Numbered from the stretch's first letter, positions 26,568 to 36,000 are shown. The stretch: DNA of 64,000 bases from Flavobacteria bacterium BAL38 (GCA_000169355.1 AAXX01000001.1:930001-994000); one strand, 5' to 3'. Notes: generated by a model from the sequence alone, not told the origin. Numbers and translations are program-made.

Positions 26568-27158
26568 ATGTTTACAGGAATTATAGAAACGCTAGGAATT
26601 ATAAAAGAAATCGAAAAAGATCAGGAAAACCTGCACTTAACAGTAGAATCTGAAATTACTCATGAGTTAAAAATAGACCAAAGTGTAGCACATAATGGTA
26701 TTTGTTTAACTGTTATTAAAATTGAAAACAAGAACTATACGGTAACAGCAATTAAAGAAACAATTGACAAAACATCTATTGGAACTTGGAATGTAGGCGA
26801 CATTGTAAATATTGAACGCGCCATGAAACTTGGAGACAGATTAGACGGACACCTTGTTCAAGGACATGTTGATCAAACTGGAACTTGCACTAATATTAAG
26901 GAAGCAAATGGAAGTTGGGTTTTTACTTTTGATTATGATGCCTCTTTAAACAATATTACAATTGAAAAAGGTTCGATTACGATAAACGGAACAAGCTTAA
27001 CTGTTGTAAATTCTAAATTAAATGAATTTAGTGTTGCCATTATTCCTTACACTTACGACCATACAAATTTTAATACTTTTAAAATTGGAACAATCGTAAA
27101 TCTAGAATTTGATGTTATAGGGAAATATGTGAGTCGGTTAAACGAATTAAGAAAATAA
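26568..27158 (+). CDS. ribE: Riboflavin synthase alpha subunit
   Basis: Dismutates two 6,7-dimethyl-8-ribityllumazines to riboflavin. ATG 26568 gives the invariant start MFTGIIETLG; the open frame upstream to 26325 is only antisense to pdxA. Two lumazine-binding repeats are visible: repeat 1 with VAHNGICLTV and repeat 2 with ITINGTSLTVV. The phrase LGDRLDGHLVQGHVDQTG joins them. The 196-residue length is normal. Its product feeds ribF, encoded at 45 kb in this window. Confidence 0.96.
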   Translation: MFTGIIETLGIIKEIEKDQENLHLTVESEITHELKIDQSVAHNGICLTVIKIENKNYTVTAIKETIDKTSIGTWNVGDIVNIERAMKLGDRLDGHLVQGHVDQTGTCTNIKEANGSWVFTFDYDASLNNITIEKGSITINGTSLTVVNSKLNEFSVAIIPYTYDHTNFNTFKIGTIVNLEFDVIGKYVSRLNELRK

Positions 27159-27160
27159 AA

Positions 27161-27187
27161 AAAGGCTCTTATATAGAGCCTTTTTTT
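27161..27187. terminator. Bidirectional terminator, overlapping the 3' end of the next gene
   Basis: GGCTCT (27164-27169) and AGAGCC (27175-27180) around TATAT, with A-runs before and T-runs after. On the minus strand the stop codon of the small gene (27169-27171) lies inside the hairpin. Confidence 0.85.
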
Positions 27188-27378
27188 GTAGATATATATT
27201 TCTTAGATAAATAATAACCAGAAATTAATGCAAAAACAAATAACACAACCAAACCTCCATCAACAGGTAACCCAGGTGGCGGTGGTGGCGTAGGAGGTGG
27301 TGGAGCAGGATCTGCTGCAAAAACACCTTGAATACTAAAAAGTACTACTAAAATTGTTATAACTTTATTCATAATCAT
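27169..27378 (-). CDS. Tiny exported protein with Pro-rich stretch and C-terminal PxDGG-TM tail
   Basis: A 69-residue protein. A signal peptide (MIMNKVITILVVLFSIQGVFA; start M1 or M3) is followed by ADPAPPPPTPPPPPGLPVDGG, then a hydrophobic helix (LVVLFVFALISGYYLSKKY) and a basic tail. The layout of short motif, helix and Arg/Lys tail resembles protein-sorting tails, and I recall similar PID/PVDGG tails in flavobacterial mini-proteins (PID-CTERM type). The mature part is only about 20 residues. Function unknown. Convergent with ribE, sharing its terminator. Confidence 0.75.
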   Translation of the reverse strand: MIMNKVITILVVLFSIQGVFAADPAPPPPTPPPPPGLPVDGGLVVLFVFALISGYYLSKKYISTKKGSI

Positions 27379-27579
27379 TCTTATAGGGGGTAAAAGTATA
27401 ATTTATATCATTCTTTTACTAAAAAAAGAAATTATTTAATAATATGTTAATATTGTGAAACACAAACTTATTATAGAAATACGAAAATATAAATAATTTT
27501 ATACTTTACAAGTTTTTTTTTAGAAAAAACTTAAATTTTTAATTAGTAAGCATTCTTATTTTATTCTAAAACAATAATG

Positions 27580-27653
27580 TGGTCCCACCTGGGCTCGAAC
27601 CAGGGACCACCTGATTATGAGTCAGGTGCTCTAACCAACTGAGCTATAGGACC
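27580..27653 (-). tRNA. tRNA with CAU anticodon (Met, or Ile2 after lysidine modification)
   Basis: On the minus strand a full cloverleaf is visible: acceptor GGTCCTA/TGGGACC, D-arm with AGCTCAGTTGGTTAGAGC, anticodon stem CCTGA/TCAGG with loop CTCATAA, and T-arm CCTGG TTCGAGC CCAGG. A73 follows; CCA is not encoded. Acceptor pairs C4-G69 and C5-G68 are those that TilS uses to pick tRNA-Ile2 in E. coli, so Ile(CAU) is a real alternative to elongator Met. Confidence 0.9.
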
Positions 27654-27665
27654 AGTATTGAGGAT

Positions 27666-27674
27666 GCAATATTA
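27666..27674 (-). promoter_or_regulatory. Probable -7 region of the CAU tRNA
   Basis: TAATATTG reads on the minus strand (one base off TAnnTTTG) and continues as CATCCTC. The same TTGCATCCTC follows the -7 element of the tRNA-Leu gene. Confidence 0.45.
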
Positions 27675-27711
27675 AGACTATTTTTTATTGCACGCAAATC
27701 TTTTTTAAACT

Positions 27712-28113
27712 TTATCTAATTTCTTGGCAAAGCTCTACCAATACTCCGTTTGTACCCTTTGGATGAAGGAATGCAACTAACTTATTATCAGCACCTTTCT
27801 TTGGAATTTCATTTAAAACAACAAAACCTTCACCTTTTAGACGAGAAATTTCAGCACAAATATCCTCCACATCAAAAGCAATATGATGAATTCCCTCACC
27901 CTTTTTTTCTAAAAATTTAGCAATTGGACTATCTGGGCTTGTTGCTTCTAATAATTCAATCTTATTAGGACCATTCATAAAAAAAGAAGTTTTAACACCT
28001 TCACTTTTAACTTCTTCATGTTTATATGGCGGTTGTCCGAATAACTTTTCGAAAACCGTATTAGATTCTTCTAAGTTCTTAACAGCAATACCAATATGTT
28101 CAATCTTTCTCAT
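27712..28113 (-). CDS. mce: Methylmalonyl-CoA epimerase
   Basis: Interconverts (R)- and (S)-methylmalonyl-CoA in the propionate/succinate path. A VOC-fold protein of 133 residues with two beta-alpha-beta-beta-beta modules. Metal ligands are visible in HIGIAV (start), HHIAFDVED and the C-terminal VLVELCQE. It is monocistronic with a full -7 element upstream and diverges from rbfA. Confidence 0.93.
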   Translation of the reverse strand: MRKIEHIGIAVKNLEESNTVFEKLFGQPPYKHEEVKSEGVKTSFFMNGPNKIELLEATSPDSPIAKFLEKKGEGIHHIAFDVEDICAEISRLKGEGFVVLNEIPKKGADNKLVAFLHPKGTNGVLVELCQEIR

Positions 28114-28138
28114 CCTTTATAAAATTAATTTAAAGAAA

Positions 28139-28146
28139 CAAAGTTA
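28139..28146 (-). promoter_or_regulatory. -7 promoter element of mce
   Basis: TAACTTTG on the minus strand, 25 nt before the mce ATG; full TAnnTTTG match. Confidence 0.55.
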
Positions 28147-28221
28147 ACAAAAAACAATAAACGATACTTAAGACACTTTTACATAAAGCCATAAAAGAAT
28201 ACGTCTTGATAAATTTTTATG

Positions 28222-28229
28222 TATTTTTG
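28222..28229 (+). promoter_or_regulatory. -7 promoter element of rbfA
   Basis: TATTTTTG followed by CA. Only 4 nt separate it from ATG 28234, so the transcript should be leaderless or nearly so. The in-frame ATG at 28219 overlaps the element and is rejected. Confidence 0.65.
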
Positions 28230-28233
28230 CACC

Positions 28234-28626
28234 ATGGAAACAAATAGACAAAAAAAAATAGGAGCTCTTTTGCAAAACGACTTAGTTTCGATTTTACAAG
28301 GAGAAATCCGTAAAAATAATATCAATAATTTAGTGATTTCGGTTTCTAAGGTAAATGTAACCTCAGATTTATCAATTGCAAAAGTTCATTTAAGTGTATT
28401 TCCTACAGATAAGGCTCCCGAAATTTTAGCAGCTGTAAAAAGCAACGCACCTCTTATTAAGCATGACTTAGCTCAACGTGTAAAAAATCAATTACGTAAA
28501 GTACCTAATTTGATTTTTTATATTGATGATAGTTTAGATTATATAGAAAAAATAGACAAGGCTTTAACTGGAGATGAAAATCCTATTGAAAATCCTGATT
28601 TATTAGAAAAAAGAAAGAAATCGTAA
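28234..28626 (+). CDS. rbfA: 30S ribosome-binding factor A
   Basis: Assists late maturation of the 30S subunit (16S 5' end). It has a 130-residue KH-like fold with start METNRQKKIGALLQNDLVSIL, KVNVTSDLSIAKVHLSVF, and RVKNQLRKVPNLIFYIDDSLDY, the family end. ATG 28234 is chosen because the upstream ATG lies at the -7 element. It runs with a 1-bp gap into the LolC/E-like permease gene. Confidence 0.95.
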   Translation: METNRQKKIGALLQNDLVSILQGEIRKNNINNLVISVSKVNVTSDLSIAKVHLSVFPTDKAPEILAAVKSNAPLIKHDLAQRVKNQLRKVPNLIFYIDDSLDYIEKIDKALTGDENPIENPDLLEKRKKS

Positions 28627-28627
28627 T

Positions 28628-29827
28628 TTGAACCTTTCCTTTTACATAGCCAAACGTTATGCTGTAAGTTTCAGCAAAAACAAAGCAATAAACATTATTA
28701 CCGGAATTGCTTCTGTTGGAATTATAGCTAGTACTATGGCGCTTTTTGTTTTTTTATCTGTTTTTAGTGGCTTAAGAGAGTTTAGTTTAAATTTCGCTAA
28801 TGCATCTGACCCAGACTTACGAATTGAAACTGTTACAGGTAAAACATTTTTAGTTACGGAAAAACAAGAAGAATTACTTAACAAAAGCGAATATATCGTC
28901 TCATTTAGTAAAATTATTGAAGAACGAGTTTACTTTATGTATGATAACAAAGAAATTTTTGCATTCATAAAAGGTGTAGACGATCAATACATAAAAATTA
29001 CAGACTTTAATAAACATTTATATGCAGGAAAATGGTTTGAACCTGATTCTGAAAATGTAGTTATTGGAGCCGATATTAGTAGAAAATTAGGGTTAGGTTT
29101 ATTTGACTACAATAATGCATTAGAAGCATACGTTCCAAAACCTGGAAAAGGAGATATTGAAAACCCAAACGAAGCTTTTAATAAAATTGCACTTCTCCCT
29201 TCTGGAATTTATTCTATAAACGAAGAATTAGACGGCAAATATGTTTTTTGCTCTATGAATCTAGCGCAACAGTTTCTTGGATTAAAAAACAACGAAATCA
29301 CTAATCTTGAAATCAAATTAAAACCTTCTGCTGACGAAAATATTGTTCGCAAAGAGCTAATTTCTATTTTAGGAAAATCAATAAAAATTAAAAACAGAGC
29401 ACAACTTAACGACTCGTTGTATAAAATGCTACAATCTGAAAATTTATTCATTTATTTATTTAGCACATTAGTAGTTATTTTAACTTTATTTTGTTTAGCT
29501 GGAGCTATAGTAATGATTATTATAGATAAGAGAGATAATTTAAAAACATTATACAATATTGGAGTTACACAAGCTTCAATTCGAACCATCTTTTTTACCC
29601 AAGGAATTATTATTACTCTTTTTGGCTTACTAATTGGATTAGGAATAGCAATTGGTATTATTTTACTCCAACAACATTTTTCTTTTATAATGATTACACC
29701 CACAATGCCCTATCCCGTTCTTTTTGAATGGCAAAACATAGGAATTGTTGTAATGACTATTATAATTCTAGGCTTAATTTCCTCTTGGATTGCATCAGGA
29801 ACAGTAAATAAAAAATTGTTTAGCTAA
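28628..29827 (+). CDS. LolC/LolE-like lipoprotein-releasing ABC transporter permease (FtsX fold)
   Basis: A 399-residue inner-membrane permease of the MacB/FtsX type. TM1 lies at about residues 22-44, then a large periplasmic domain (about 45-265), and three helices at about 275-300, 320-345 and 365-390. The start NLSFYIAKRYAVSFSKNKAINIITGIASVGI (in parts: FYIAKRYAVS, SKNKAINIITGIA) is the LolC/E signature. The likely job is lipoprotein release to the outer membrane with an ATPase encoded elsewhere. The start is TTG at 28628, 1 bp after rbfA. Confidence 0.88.
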   Translation: MNLSFYIAKRYAVSFSKNKAINIITGIASVGIIASTMALFVFLSVFSGLREFSLNFANASDPDLRIETVTGKTFLVTEKQEELLNKSEYIVSFSKIIEERVYFMYDNKEIFAFIKGVDDQYIKITDFNKHLYAGKWFEPDSENVVIGADISRKLGLGLFDYNNALEAYVPKPGKGDIENPNEAFNKIALLPSGIYSINEELDGKYVFCSMNLAQQFLGLKNNEITNLEIKLKPSADENIVRKELISILGKSIKIKNRAQLNDSLYKMLQSENLFIYLFSTLVVILTLFCLAGAIVMIIIDKRDNLKTLYNIGVTQASIRTIFFTQGIIITLFGLLIGLGIAIGIILLQQHFSFIMITPTMPYPVLFEWQNIGIVVMTIIILGLISSWIASGTVNKKLFS

Positions 29828-29831
29828 TTTA

Positions 29832-30323
29832 TTATTCTTTTGGTAATGGAGCTCCCACAGCTACATCACAACGATGACCTTCTTGACCGTGAGGAGGATT
29901 CATACCTGGAGCCGTTGATGCTCCAACTATAGTTGCTGAACCATTATTAGAATTAACATTTAATACAGGTTTTTCAACAGGTTTAGGGGTAACCACCTGA
30001 GGAGTAGTTTGAGGTTTTTGTGAAGGAACTGAATTTAAAGGCGCTCCAACTGCAATCTCACATCGGTGTCCTGGCTGTCCGTGCGGAGGATTCATTCCGG
30101 GAGCAGTTTGAACTGAACCTTGAGTAGTTTGTTGTGGTTGAGATTGTATTTGTGTTGGTTTTGTTTGTCCTTGATTTCCAACTCTTTGTTTTAACCAAGC
30201 TTCACCCGAAAAAGGTTGGGCAGGTTGTTGTGTTCCTTCAACTACCTTTACTTCTTCGTCTTTTTTACACGAAACTAATAACGTTGCACCTATTATAATT
30301 GCTAAAACAAATTGCTTTTTCAT
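29832..30323 (-). CDS. Lipoprotein with two APGMNPPHGQxGHRC repeats
   Basis: A 163-residue predicted lipoprotein: MKKQFVLAIIIGATLLVSC gives the lipobox (M9 of a longer frame is chosen). A Gln/Pro/Thr-rich linker is followed by two copies of APGMNPPHGQ-x-GHRC-x-x-AVGAPL (about residues 84-105 and 138-160), separated by a Pro/Asn-rich spacer. The repeat contains one His-Gly and one His-Arg-Cys, so metal or thiol chemistry is possible. I recall the same phrase in other flavobacterial small proteins, but know no function. Convergent with the LolC/E-like gene, with only 4 bp between. Confidence 0.75.
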   Translation of the reverse strand: MKKQFVLAIIIGATLLVSCKKDEEVKVVEGTQQPAQPFSGEAWLKQRVGNQGQTKPTQIQSQPQQTTQGSVQTAPGMNPPHGQPGHRCEIAVGAPLNSVPSQKPQTTPQVVTPKPVEKPVLNVNSNNGSATIVGASTAPGMNPPHGQEGHRCDVAVGAPLPKE

Positions 30324-30380
30324 CTTTTTCTTTTTTATAGTTTTCAAATATAAAAATTTAAATATACTTTAAAAGAAAAT

Positions 30381-30412
30381 AAATAAAAAAACCTCTCATT
30401 TCTGAGAGGTTT
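30381..30412 (-). terminator. Terminator after tRNA-Leu
   Basis: ACCTCTCA (30391-30398) and TGAGAGGT (30403-30410) around TTTC. On the minus strand a T-run follows. Confidence 0.85.
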
Positions 30413-30414
30413 AG

Positions 30415-30494
30415 TACCCGGAGTGGGAATCGAACCCACACACCTAAGTACACGAGTTTGAGTCGTGCGCGTCTACCAATTCCGCCATCCGGGC
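30415..30494 (-). tRNA. tRNA-Leu (CAA)
   Basis: A minus-strand cloverleaf: acceptor GCCCGGA pairs with TCCGGGT (first pair G-U), D-arm with GGCGGAATTGGTAGACGC typical of Leu, anticodon stem ACGA/TCGT with loop CTCAAAC (anticodon CAA), a short variable arm, and T-arm GTGGG TTCGATT CCCAC. CCA is not encoded. Confidence 0.92.
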
Positions 30495-30528
30495 AATGGA
30501 AAATGATAATTTTATCATTAAGAGGATG

Positions 30529-30536
30529 CAAATGTA
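30529..30536 (-). promoter_or_regulatory. -7 promoter element of tRNA-Leu
   Basis: TACATTTG on the minus strand, then CATCCTC. A small dyad (ATGATAA/TTATCAT, about 30503-30518) lies in the leader. Confidence 0.6.
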
Positions 30537-30601
30537 AAAAATAATTCTGCAATTCATAAAAAAATAGTTAAAAATATCCTTTCAGAGTTCGATTTTATTT
30601 C

Positions 30602-30609
30602 TAAATTTG
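30602..30609 (+). promoter_or_regulatory. -7 promoter element of prs
   Basis: TAAATTTG followed by CACC; full TAnnTTTG match 51 nt before ATG 30661. Confidence 0.6.
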
Positions 30610-30660
30610 CACCTCGTTAACACGACACAACACTAACTAACTACTAAACAATAAATTAAC

Positions 30661-31602
30661 ATGCTGTATCAAGAACCGGAAGCAAAAATTTTTGCATGTT
30701 CTCAGAGTGTGTACTTAGCTGAACAAATTGCTGAAAAGTATGGCGTTCAAATGGGTAAAGTTACGTTCTCTAAATATAGTGATGGCGAATTTCAGCCTTC
30801 TTTTGAAGAATCAATAAGAGGATTGCGCGTATTCCTAGTTTGTTCTACATTTCCAAGTGCAGACAATTTAATGGAATTATTATTAATGATAGATGCAGCT
30901 AAAAGAGCATCTGCCAGACATATTACAGCGGTAATTCCTTACTTTGGTTGGGCAAGACAAGACAGAAAAGATAAGCCAAGAGTGCCAATAGGAGCTAAAT
31001 TAGTTGCAAAACTTTTAGAAACTGCTGGAGCAACTCGAATCATGACAATGGATTTACACGCCGATCAAATTCAAGGATTTTTTGAAAAGCCAGTAGACCA
31101 CTTGTTTGCATCAACTATCTTTTTGCCTTATGTGAGAAGTTTAAATTTAGAAAATTTAACCATCGCATCTCCAGACATGGGAGGTTCAAAAAGAGCCTAT
31201 GCGTATTCTAAATTTTTAGAATCTGATGTAGTGGTTTGTTACAAACAAAGAAAAAAAGCGAATGTAATTGACACTATGGAGTTGATTGGAGACGTAAAAG
31301 GTAGAAATGTTATCTTAGTTGACGACATGATAGACACCGGAGGAACATTAGCAAAAGCAGCTGATGTTATGATGGAAAAAGGAGCATTAAGTGTTAGAGC
31401 AATATGTACTCACCCAATTTTATCTGGTGAAGCATATGAAAAAATAGAAAATTCTAAATTATTAGAATTAATTGTTACCGATTCAATTCCGTTAAGAAAA
31501 GAATCAAATAAAATAAGAGTGGTAAGTTGTGCACCATTATTTGCAGAAGTAATGCATATGGTACAAAATAACACCTCAATTAGTGGTAAATTTTTGATGT
31601 AA
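30661..31602 (+). CDS. prs: Ribose-phosphate pyrophosphokinase
   Basis: Makes PRPP from ribose 5-phosphate and ATP. It has 313 residues. Visible motifs: KYSDGEFQPSFEESIRG near the N-terminus, the flexible loop YFGWARQDRKDKPRVPI, TMDLHADQIQGFF with metal-binding histidine, and the PRPP loop LVDDMIDTGGTLAKAA. It starts a two-gene unit with the L25/Ctc gene (49-bp gap). Confidence 0.97.
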   Translation: MLYQEPEAKIFACSQSVYLAEQIAEKYGVQMGKVTFSKYSDGEFQPSFEESIRGLRVFLVCSTFPSADNLMELLLMIDAAKRASARHITAVIPYFGWARQDRKDKPRVPIGAKLVAKLLETAGATRIMTMDLHADQIQGFFEKPVDHLFASTIFLPYVRSLNLENLTIASPDMGGSKRAYAYSKFLESDVVVCYKQRKKANVIDTMELIGDVKGRNVILVDDMIDTGGTLAKAADVMMEKGALSVRAICTHPILSGEAYEKIENSKLLELIVTDSIPLRKESNKIRVVSCAPLFAEVMHMVQNNTSISGKFLM

Positions 31603-31651
31603 TCAAGAACAACCACCTTAATAAGAATTTATTAATTATATATATTTTACA

Positions 31652-32254
31652 ATGAAATCAATTACGATTAAAGGATCAGAAAGAGAAAACGTAGGTAAAA
31701 AGGCAACTAAAGCCGTACGTGATGCTGGAATGGTTCCTTGCGTTATATACGGAGGAAATCAGCCAGTTCATTTTGTTGCAGACGAAAGAGCATTTAAAGA
31801 TTTAGTTTACACTCCAAACGCGCACACAGTTGTAATTGAGTTAAACGGAGCGTCTCATAATGTTATTATGCAAGACATTCAGTTTCACCCAGTTTCTGAC
31901 AAAATTTTACACATTGACTTCTTCAATTTAAGTGACGACAAAGAAATCGTTATGGAAGTACCAGTTAAAATTACAGGAACTTCTCCAGGTGTTTTATTAG
32001 GAGGTGTTTTACGTTTAAACCAACGTCGTTTAAAAGTTAAAGCTTTACCTAAAAACTTACCTGACTTTGTTGAAGCAAGTATTTCTGAATTACAAATGGG
32101 TAACAAATTGTATGTAACTAAATTAGAAACAAACAATTTTAAATTAATGCACCCAGACAACACTGTTGTTTGTCAAGTAAGAATTTCTCGTGCTGCAATG
32201 AAAGCTGCTCAAGAAGCTGCAAAAGCAGAAAAAGGTGGAAAAAAGAAAAAATAA
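31652..32254 (+). CDS. rplY: 50S ribosomal protein L25 / general stress protein Ctc
   Basis: A 5S rRNA-binding ribosomal protein of the long (CTC) type. The N-terminal L25 domain (about residues 1-90, [28 protein letters not shown]) is followed by the TL5 C-terminal beta domain (about 95-180) and an Ala/Lys-rich tail. The 200-residue length suits Bacteroidota. It follows prs, an arrangement widely conserved in bacteria, and is closed by a hairpin terminator. Confidence 0.94.
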   Translation: MKSITIKGSERENVGKKATKAVRDAGMVPCVIYGGNQPVHFVADERAFKDLVYTPNAHTVVIELNGASHNVIMQDIQFHPVSDKILHIDFFNLSDDKEIVMEVPVKITGTSPGVLLGGVLRLNQRRLKVKALPKNLPDFVEASISELQMGNKLYVTKLETNNFKLMHPDNTVVCQVRISRAAMKAAQEAAKAEKGGKKKK

Positions 32255-32278
32255 TTTCTTTACAAACTATACAAAAGA

Positions 32279-32307
32279 AGCATCAGTTTTTACTGGTGCT
32301 TTTTTTA
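32279..32307 (+). terminator. Terminator of prs-rplY
   Basis: AGCATCAG (32279-32286) pairs with CTGGTGCT (32293-32300, one G-U), followed by TTTTTTT. Confidence 0.85.
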
Positions 32308-32345
32308 TGCTTTCAACTTTCTAAACTTTGCACTACTTTTACAAC

Positions 32346-32966
32346 ATGAATTGGTTTTTAACTTTATTTAAGAAAAACAAACAAGAAGACACTATTCCAA
32401 TGAAGAAATTCTTAATTGTTGGGCTTGGAAACATTGGCTCAGAATACGCAAATACGCGACACAATATCGGTTTTAAAATTTTAGATTACATTGCTAATCA
32501 AGAAGGTATTTCGTTTCAAACGGTAAAACTAGGCGAAGTTGCTGAACTCAAAATAAAAGGAAGAACCTTATTGCTATTAAAACCAAACACCTATATGAAC
32601 TTAAGCGGTAAAGCAGTAAAATATTGGTTAGAAAAAGAAAATATTGAAAAAGAAAACATGTTAGTCATAACCGATGATTTGAATTTAGCTTTTGGAACTA
32701 TTCGAATTAAAACAAAAGGTAGCGATGGTGGTCATAACGGTCTTAAAAACATTCAACTTTTACTAAACTCAACTGAATATCCTCGTTTTAGATTTGGAAT
32801 AAGCGATGCTTTTAAAAAAGGACAACAAGTTAACTATGTTTTAGGAGAATGGGACGCAGAAGAAAAAGAAAAACTAAAAGAACGTCTTGAAATAAGCTCA
32901 GAAATAGTAAAATCGTTTGCTTTAGCAGGCTTAAATAACACTATGAATACCTATAATGGAAAATAA
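32346..32966 (+). CDS. pth: Peptidyl-tRNA hydrolase
   Basis: Releases tRNA from peptidyl-tRNA that has dropped off the ribosome. The catalytic core starts at MKKFLIVGLGNIGSEY and carries NTRHNIGF (catalytic His), KPNTYMNLSGKAV, and DDLNLAFGTIRIKTKGSDGGHNGLKNI (parts: DDLNLAFG, GGHNGLKNI). ATG 32346 gives a short extra N-terminus (MNWFLTLFKKNKQEDTIP) seen in relatives by memory. ATG 32400 would give the minimal enzyme. The two cannot be told apart from sequence. Confidence 0.93.
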   Translation: MNWFLTLFKKNKQEDTIPMKKFLIVGLGNIGSEYANTRHNIGFKILDYIANQEGISFQTVKLGEVAELKIKGRTLLLLKPNTYMNLSGKAVKYWLEKENIEKENMLVITDDLNLAFGTIRIKTKGSDGGHNGLKNIQLLLNSTEYPRFRFGISDAFKKGQQVNYVLGEWDAEEKEKLKERLEISSEIVKSFALAGLNNTMNTYNGK

Positions 32967-32994
32967 AAAAGGGAAGCCTAAAGCTTCCCTTTTT
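32965..32994. terminator. Bidirectional terminator between pth and the protease island
   Basis: GGGAAGC (32971-32977) pairs with GCTTCCC (32983-32989) around CTAAA, with A-run and T-run on either side. Confidence 0.88.
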
Positions 32995-33015
32995 AGTATA
33001 CTATAAATTAAGTTA

Positions 33016-36000
33016 TTATTGAATAACAATTTTCTTAACTTCTTTTCTAGAACCATCTTGAACCGTTACAAGATAAACCCCAGATTGAACATTACTTAAT
33101 TGTAAATTTTCATTGAACAACCCATTATTTGTATAAGATTTAGAATAAATCTCTCTTCCTCTTATATCATGAACATTTATTTTAATTTCATTTCCTGAAT
33201 TAGAATTGAACTGAATATTAAAGTTTCCGTTGTTAGGATTTGGATAAATAATTAAATCTGAAATCTTAATTTCGTTATCTTCGGCACTCAATGGCTGAAT
33301 AGTACATATATTTAAATTCCAACTATTTAAAGATCCTCCATCCTGATTAAAACTATCTAAAATTCGTAATGTCCACGTTCCTGTTGAACTTTCACCGTTG
33401 AATGCTGACAATAATTGAGTAGACTTAACTGTTCCAGAAATACCAGGATTTGTACCACACACAACATTTGAGCCAGAATCATCAAACGTAGCATTAATAT
33501 TTAAAATACTACCACTTGTACATGGTCGAGCAAATAATTGAACTTGTGTTCCTGAAGGGGAAATCAAAGTTGCTGTTAAATCATTTATCCAAGTATGAGT
33601 AACATTCATCGTAATGTTAACATCACTAATTGTTCCTCCAGATGGAATATTTAAAGTAGAATTAATAGTAATATTTGCAGTGGTTCCAATTGTAATTGGA
33701 ACGTTTGTAGAAGCCACCGTACCAGGACAACTCACAACTCCTGTTGTAAATCTATACTCTGAACTAAATGTACCACTACAAGCAGTATTCTTAGGTAAAA
33801 CTCTCCAATAATAAGTTGACCCTTCTGCAAGTCCAGAAACAGAATAACTATTAGTTGTTACAGTACCGCTTGATACAATATTTGTAAAAGTCAAATCTGT
33901 AGCAACCTGAACATCATACATTGAAGCATTACTATCAGCCAACCAAGTCAAGTTTAAACTTACTCCTTGACCAATAGAATTATTGGCTGGAAAAGTTAAC
34001 GAAGAGGCTGTAAAATTAGAATTTAATAATTCTAAGTAGAATGGAGCTGTTTTAGTAACCGAAGCAGAAGTAGCTGTAACAATAATTCCGTAAAACCCTG
34101 GTGTTGTACCAGTTGTGTTAGAAATCGTCATTGTAACATTTCCACTTGCAGAAATAGAAGTTGGAGAAAAAGTAACAGTTGTACCCACCGGATTACCTGT
34201 TGCACTAAAAGTAGTAAGTCCTGAAAAACCAGCCAAAGCATCATATTTTATAGTATAAGAAACCGAAGAGCCTTGACATATTGATTTATTTTGTTCTCCT
34301 TCAACTCCATTAAAACCAATTGCCATTGTGCTAGCAGGTGCTGTAATAGTAAAGTTAGCATTCGACACATCAAAAAAGATATTATCCCAACCTTTTACCA
34401 TAATTCTGTTTGTAGTCCCTACAGTATTAGGAACCGTAATTGTTTCAGAACCGTCGTTAGGAACTTTACTTGCTAATAAAATTGGAAAAGTTGAGCCAGA
34501 ATTAGTAGATAAATAAATATCAACGTATTTAGCATTTACTCCATTTACGTCTGTTCCTGCAACATTCCAAGTAACATTTTGATTAGTACCAGCTTGCCAT
34601 GAAACTGCAGTATTTGGAACATTTACCACAAATGGCCCAGCAACTCCGTCAACAGTAACTTTCATTAAATCAGTAGCCGTTTGTCCAATTCCAGCACTAT
34701 TATTATCTCTTACCGTTAATGAAAAATTCAATTCTCTGGCCACAGACGGACAAACCTCCCAAGTATTTGAAGTAGCTCCCGTTAAGACTGTTGCCATATT
34801 TGGCATTATTCTAGTATTTGAAGCTGTACCCCAAATAGATCTAAACATCGGCCCAACTGTCCTAGTTGCAGTTGGCGCTGCTGTTGAAGCAGGATTTCCA
34901 GGATCATTTTGTTCCCATGTATATGTTATAGGATCACTGTCTGGGTCAGATCCTTGCCCAACTAACATAAATGCAGTTGATTTAGGTATAACATAATCTC
35001 TACCTGCATTAGCTGTAGGTGGATTGTTAGAAAAATTGGTTAATGGTAAAGTTGGTTGACTTACACCAAATTTAACATTTTCCATAATATCTCTAATATT
35101 TACATAAGTAAAGTAAGCATCACTATTACCTTGAACATTTGAAGCGCAAATACCAGCATAAGCCATAATTGTTGAACCCGACCCAGGCTCTACTTCGGTA
35201 GCTCCACTACCAGATCTACAATTGGAACTACTTTGAGTATGATAACCTCCAAATTGATGTCCCATTTCATGTGCAACATAGTCAATATCAAACGCATCTC
35301 CAGTTGGATTAGAACGTCCGGTATAACCAGTGCCTTTATGAAAACCTCCACTTGCATTTGTGCTTGTACTACATACACAACCTATACAACCTGCATTTCC
35401 ACCTCCTGTGGTGTTAAAATTATGTCCAATATCATAACTTGAAAAACCAATATTAGCATCTATTGTTTGTCCTGTTTTAACATTCCATTCATTTGACCAT
35501 GGATCAGTAGTTGTTGAGCCTACATAAATAAGAGCATCATTATTTGCAACAAATATCATTGTAATAGCCAAATCATTTTCATACACGCCATTCACACGGG
35601 TCATTGTGATTGCCATCTGAGCTTGAACTCTTCCTTTTTGAGTAGCAATTGGATCCGTTGTGCTTCCTCTGAAGATATTACCATACTCTGCATTACAAGA
35701 TTGGGCTAATCTGTAAGTTCGTAAAATTTTATCATCAGTATCAGCTCTAAACATAGCATTTGCTCTTCTATCGTTTTCTAAAGAAGGTAAATGAACTCCA
35801 TCTGAAGTTAAACATTCAAAAGTTTGCCCGTCTCCAACTAAACTTGCTCTATTATAAACTATATAATTTTGAGTATCTTCTGTATAAGGATCTATGTATG
35901 CAGTGCTTTTCCCTGCAGATAATGTCATACTGTGTAGTCCAAATTCTGTTACAGAAAACCTTACAACAGCTGTTAGATCATCAATTCCCTTACCAACATA

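Noticed and set aside
30358..30552. Minus-strand open frame of 64 codons
   Set aside because: It covers the tRNA-Leu gene and its terminator.
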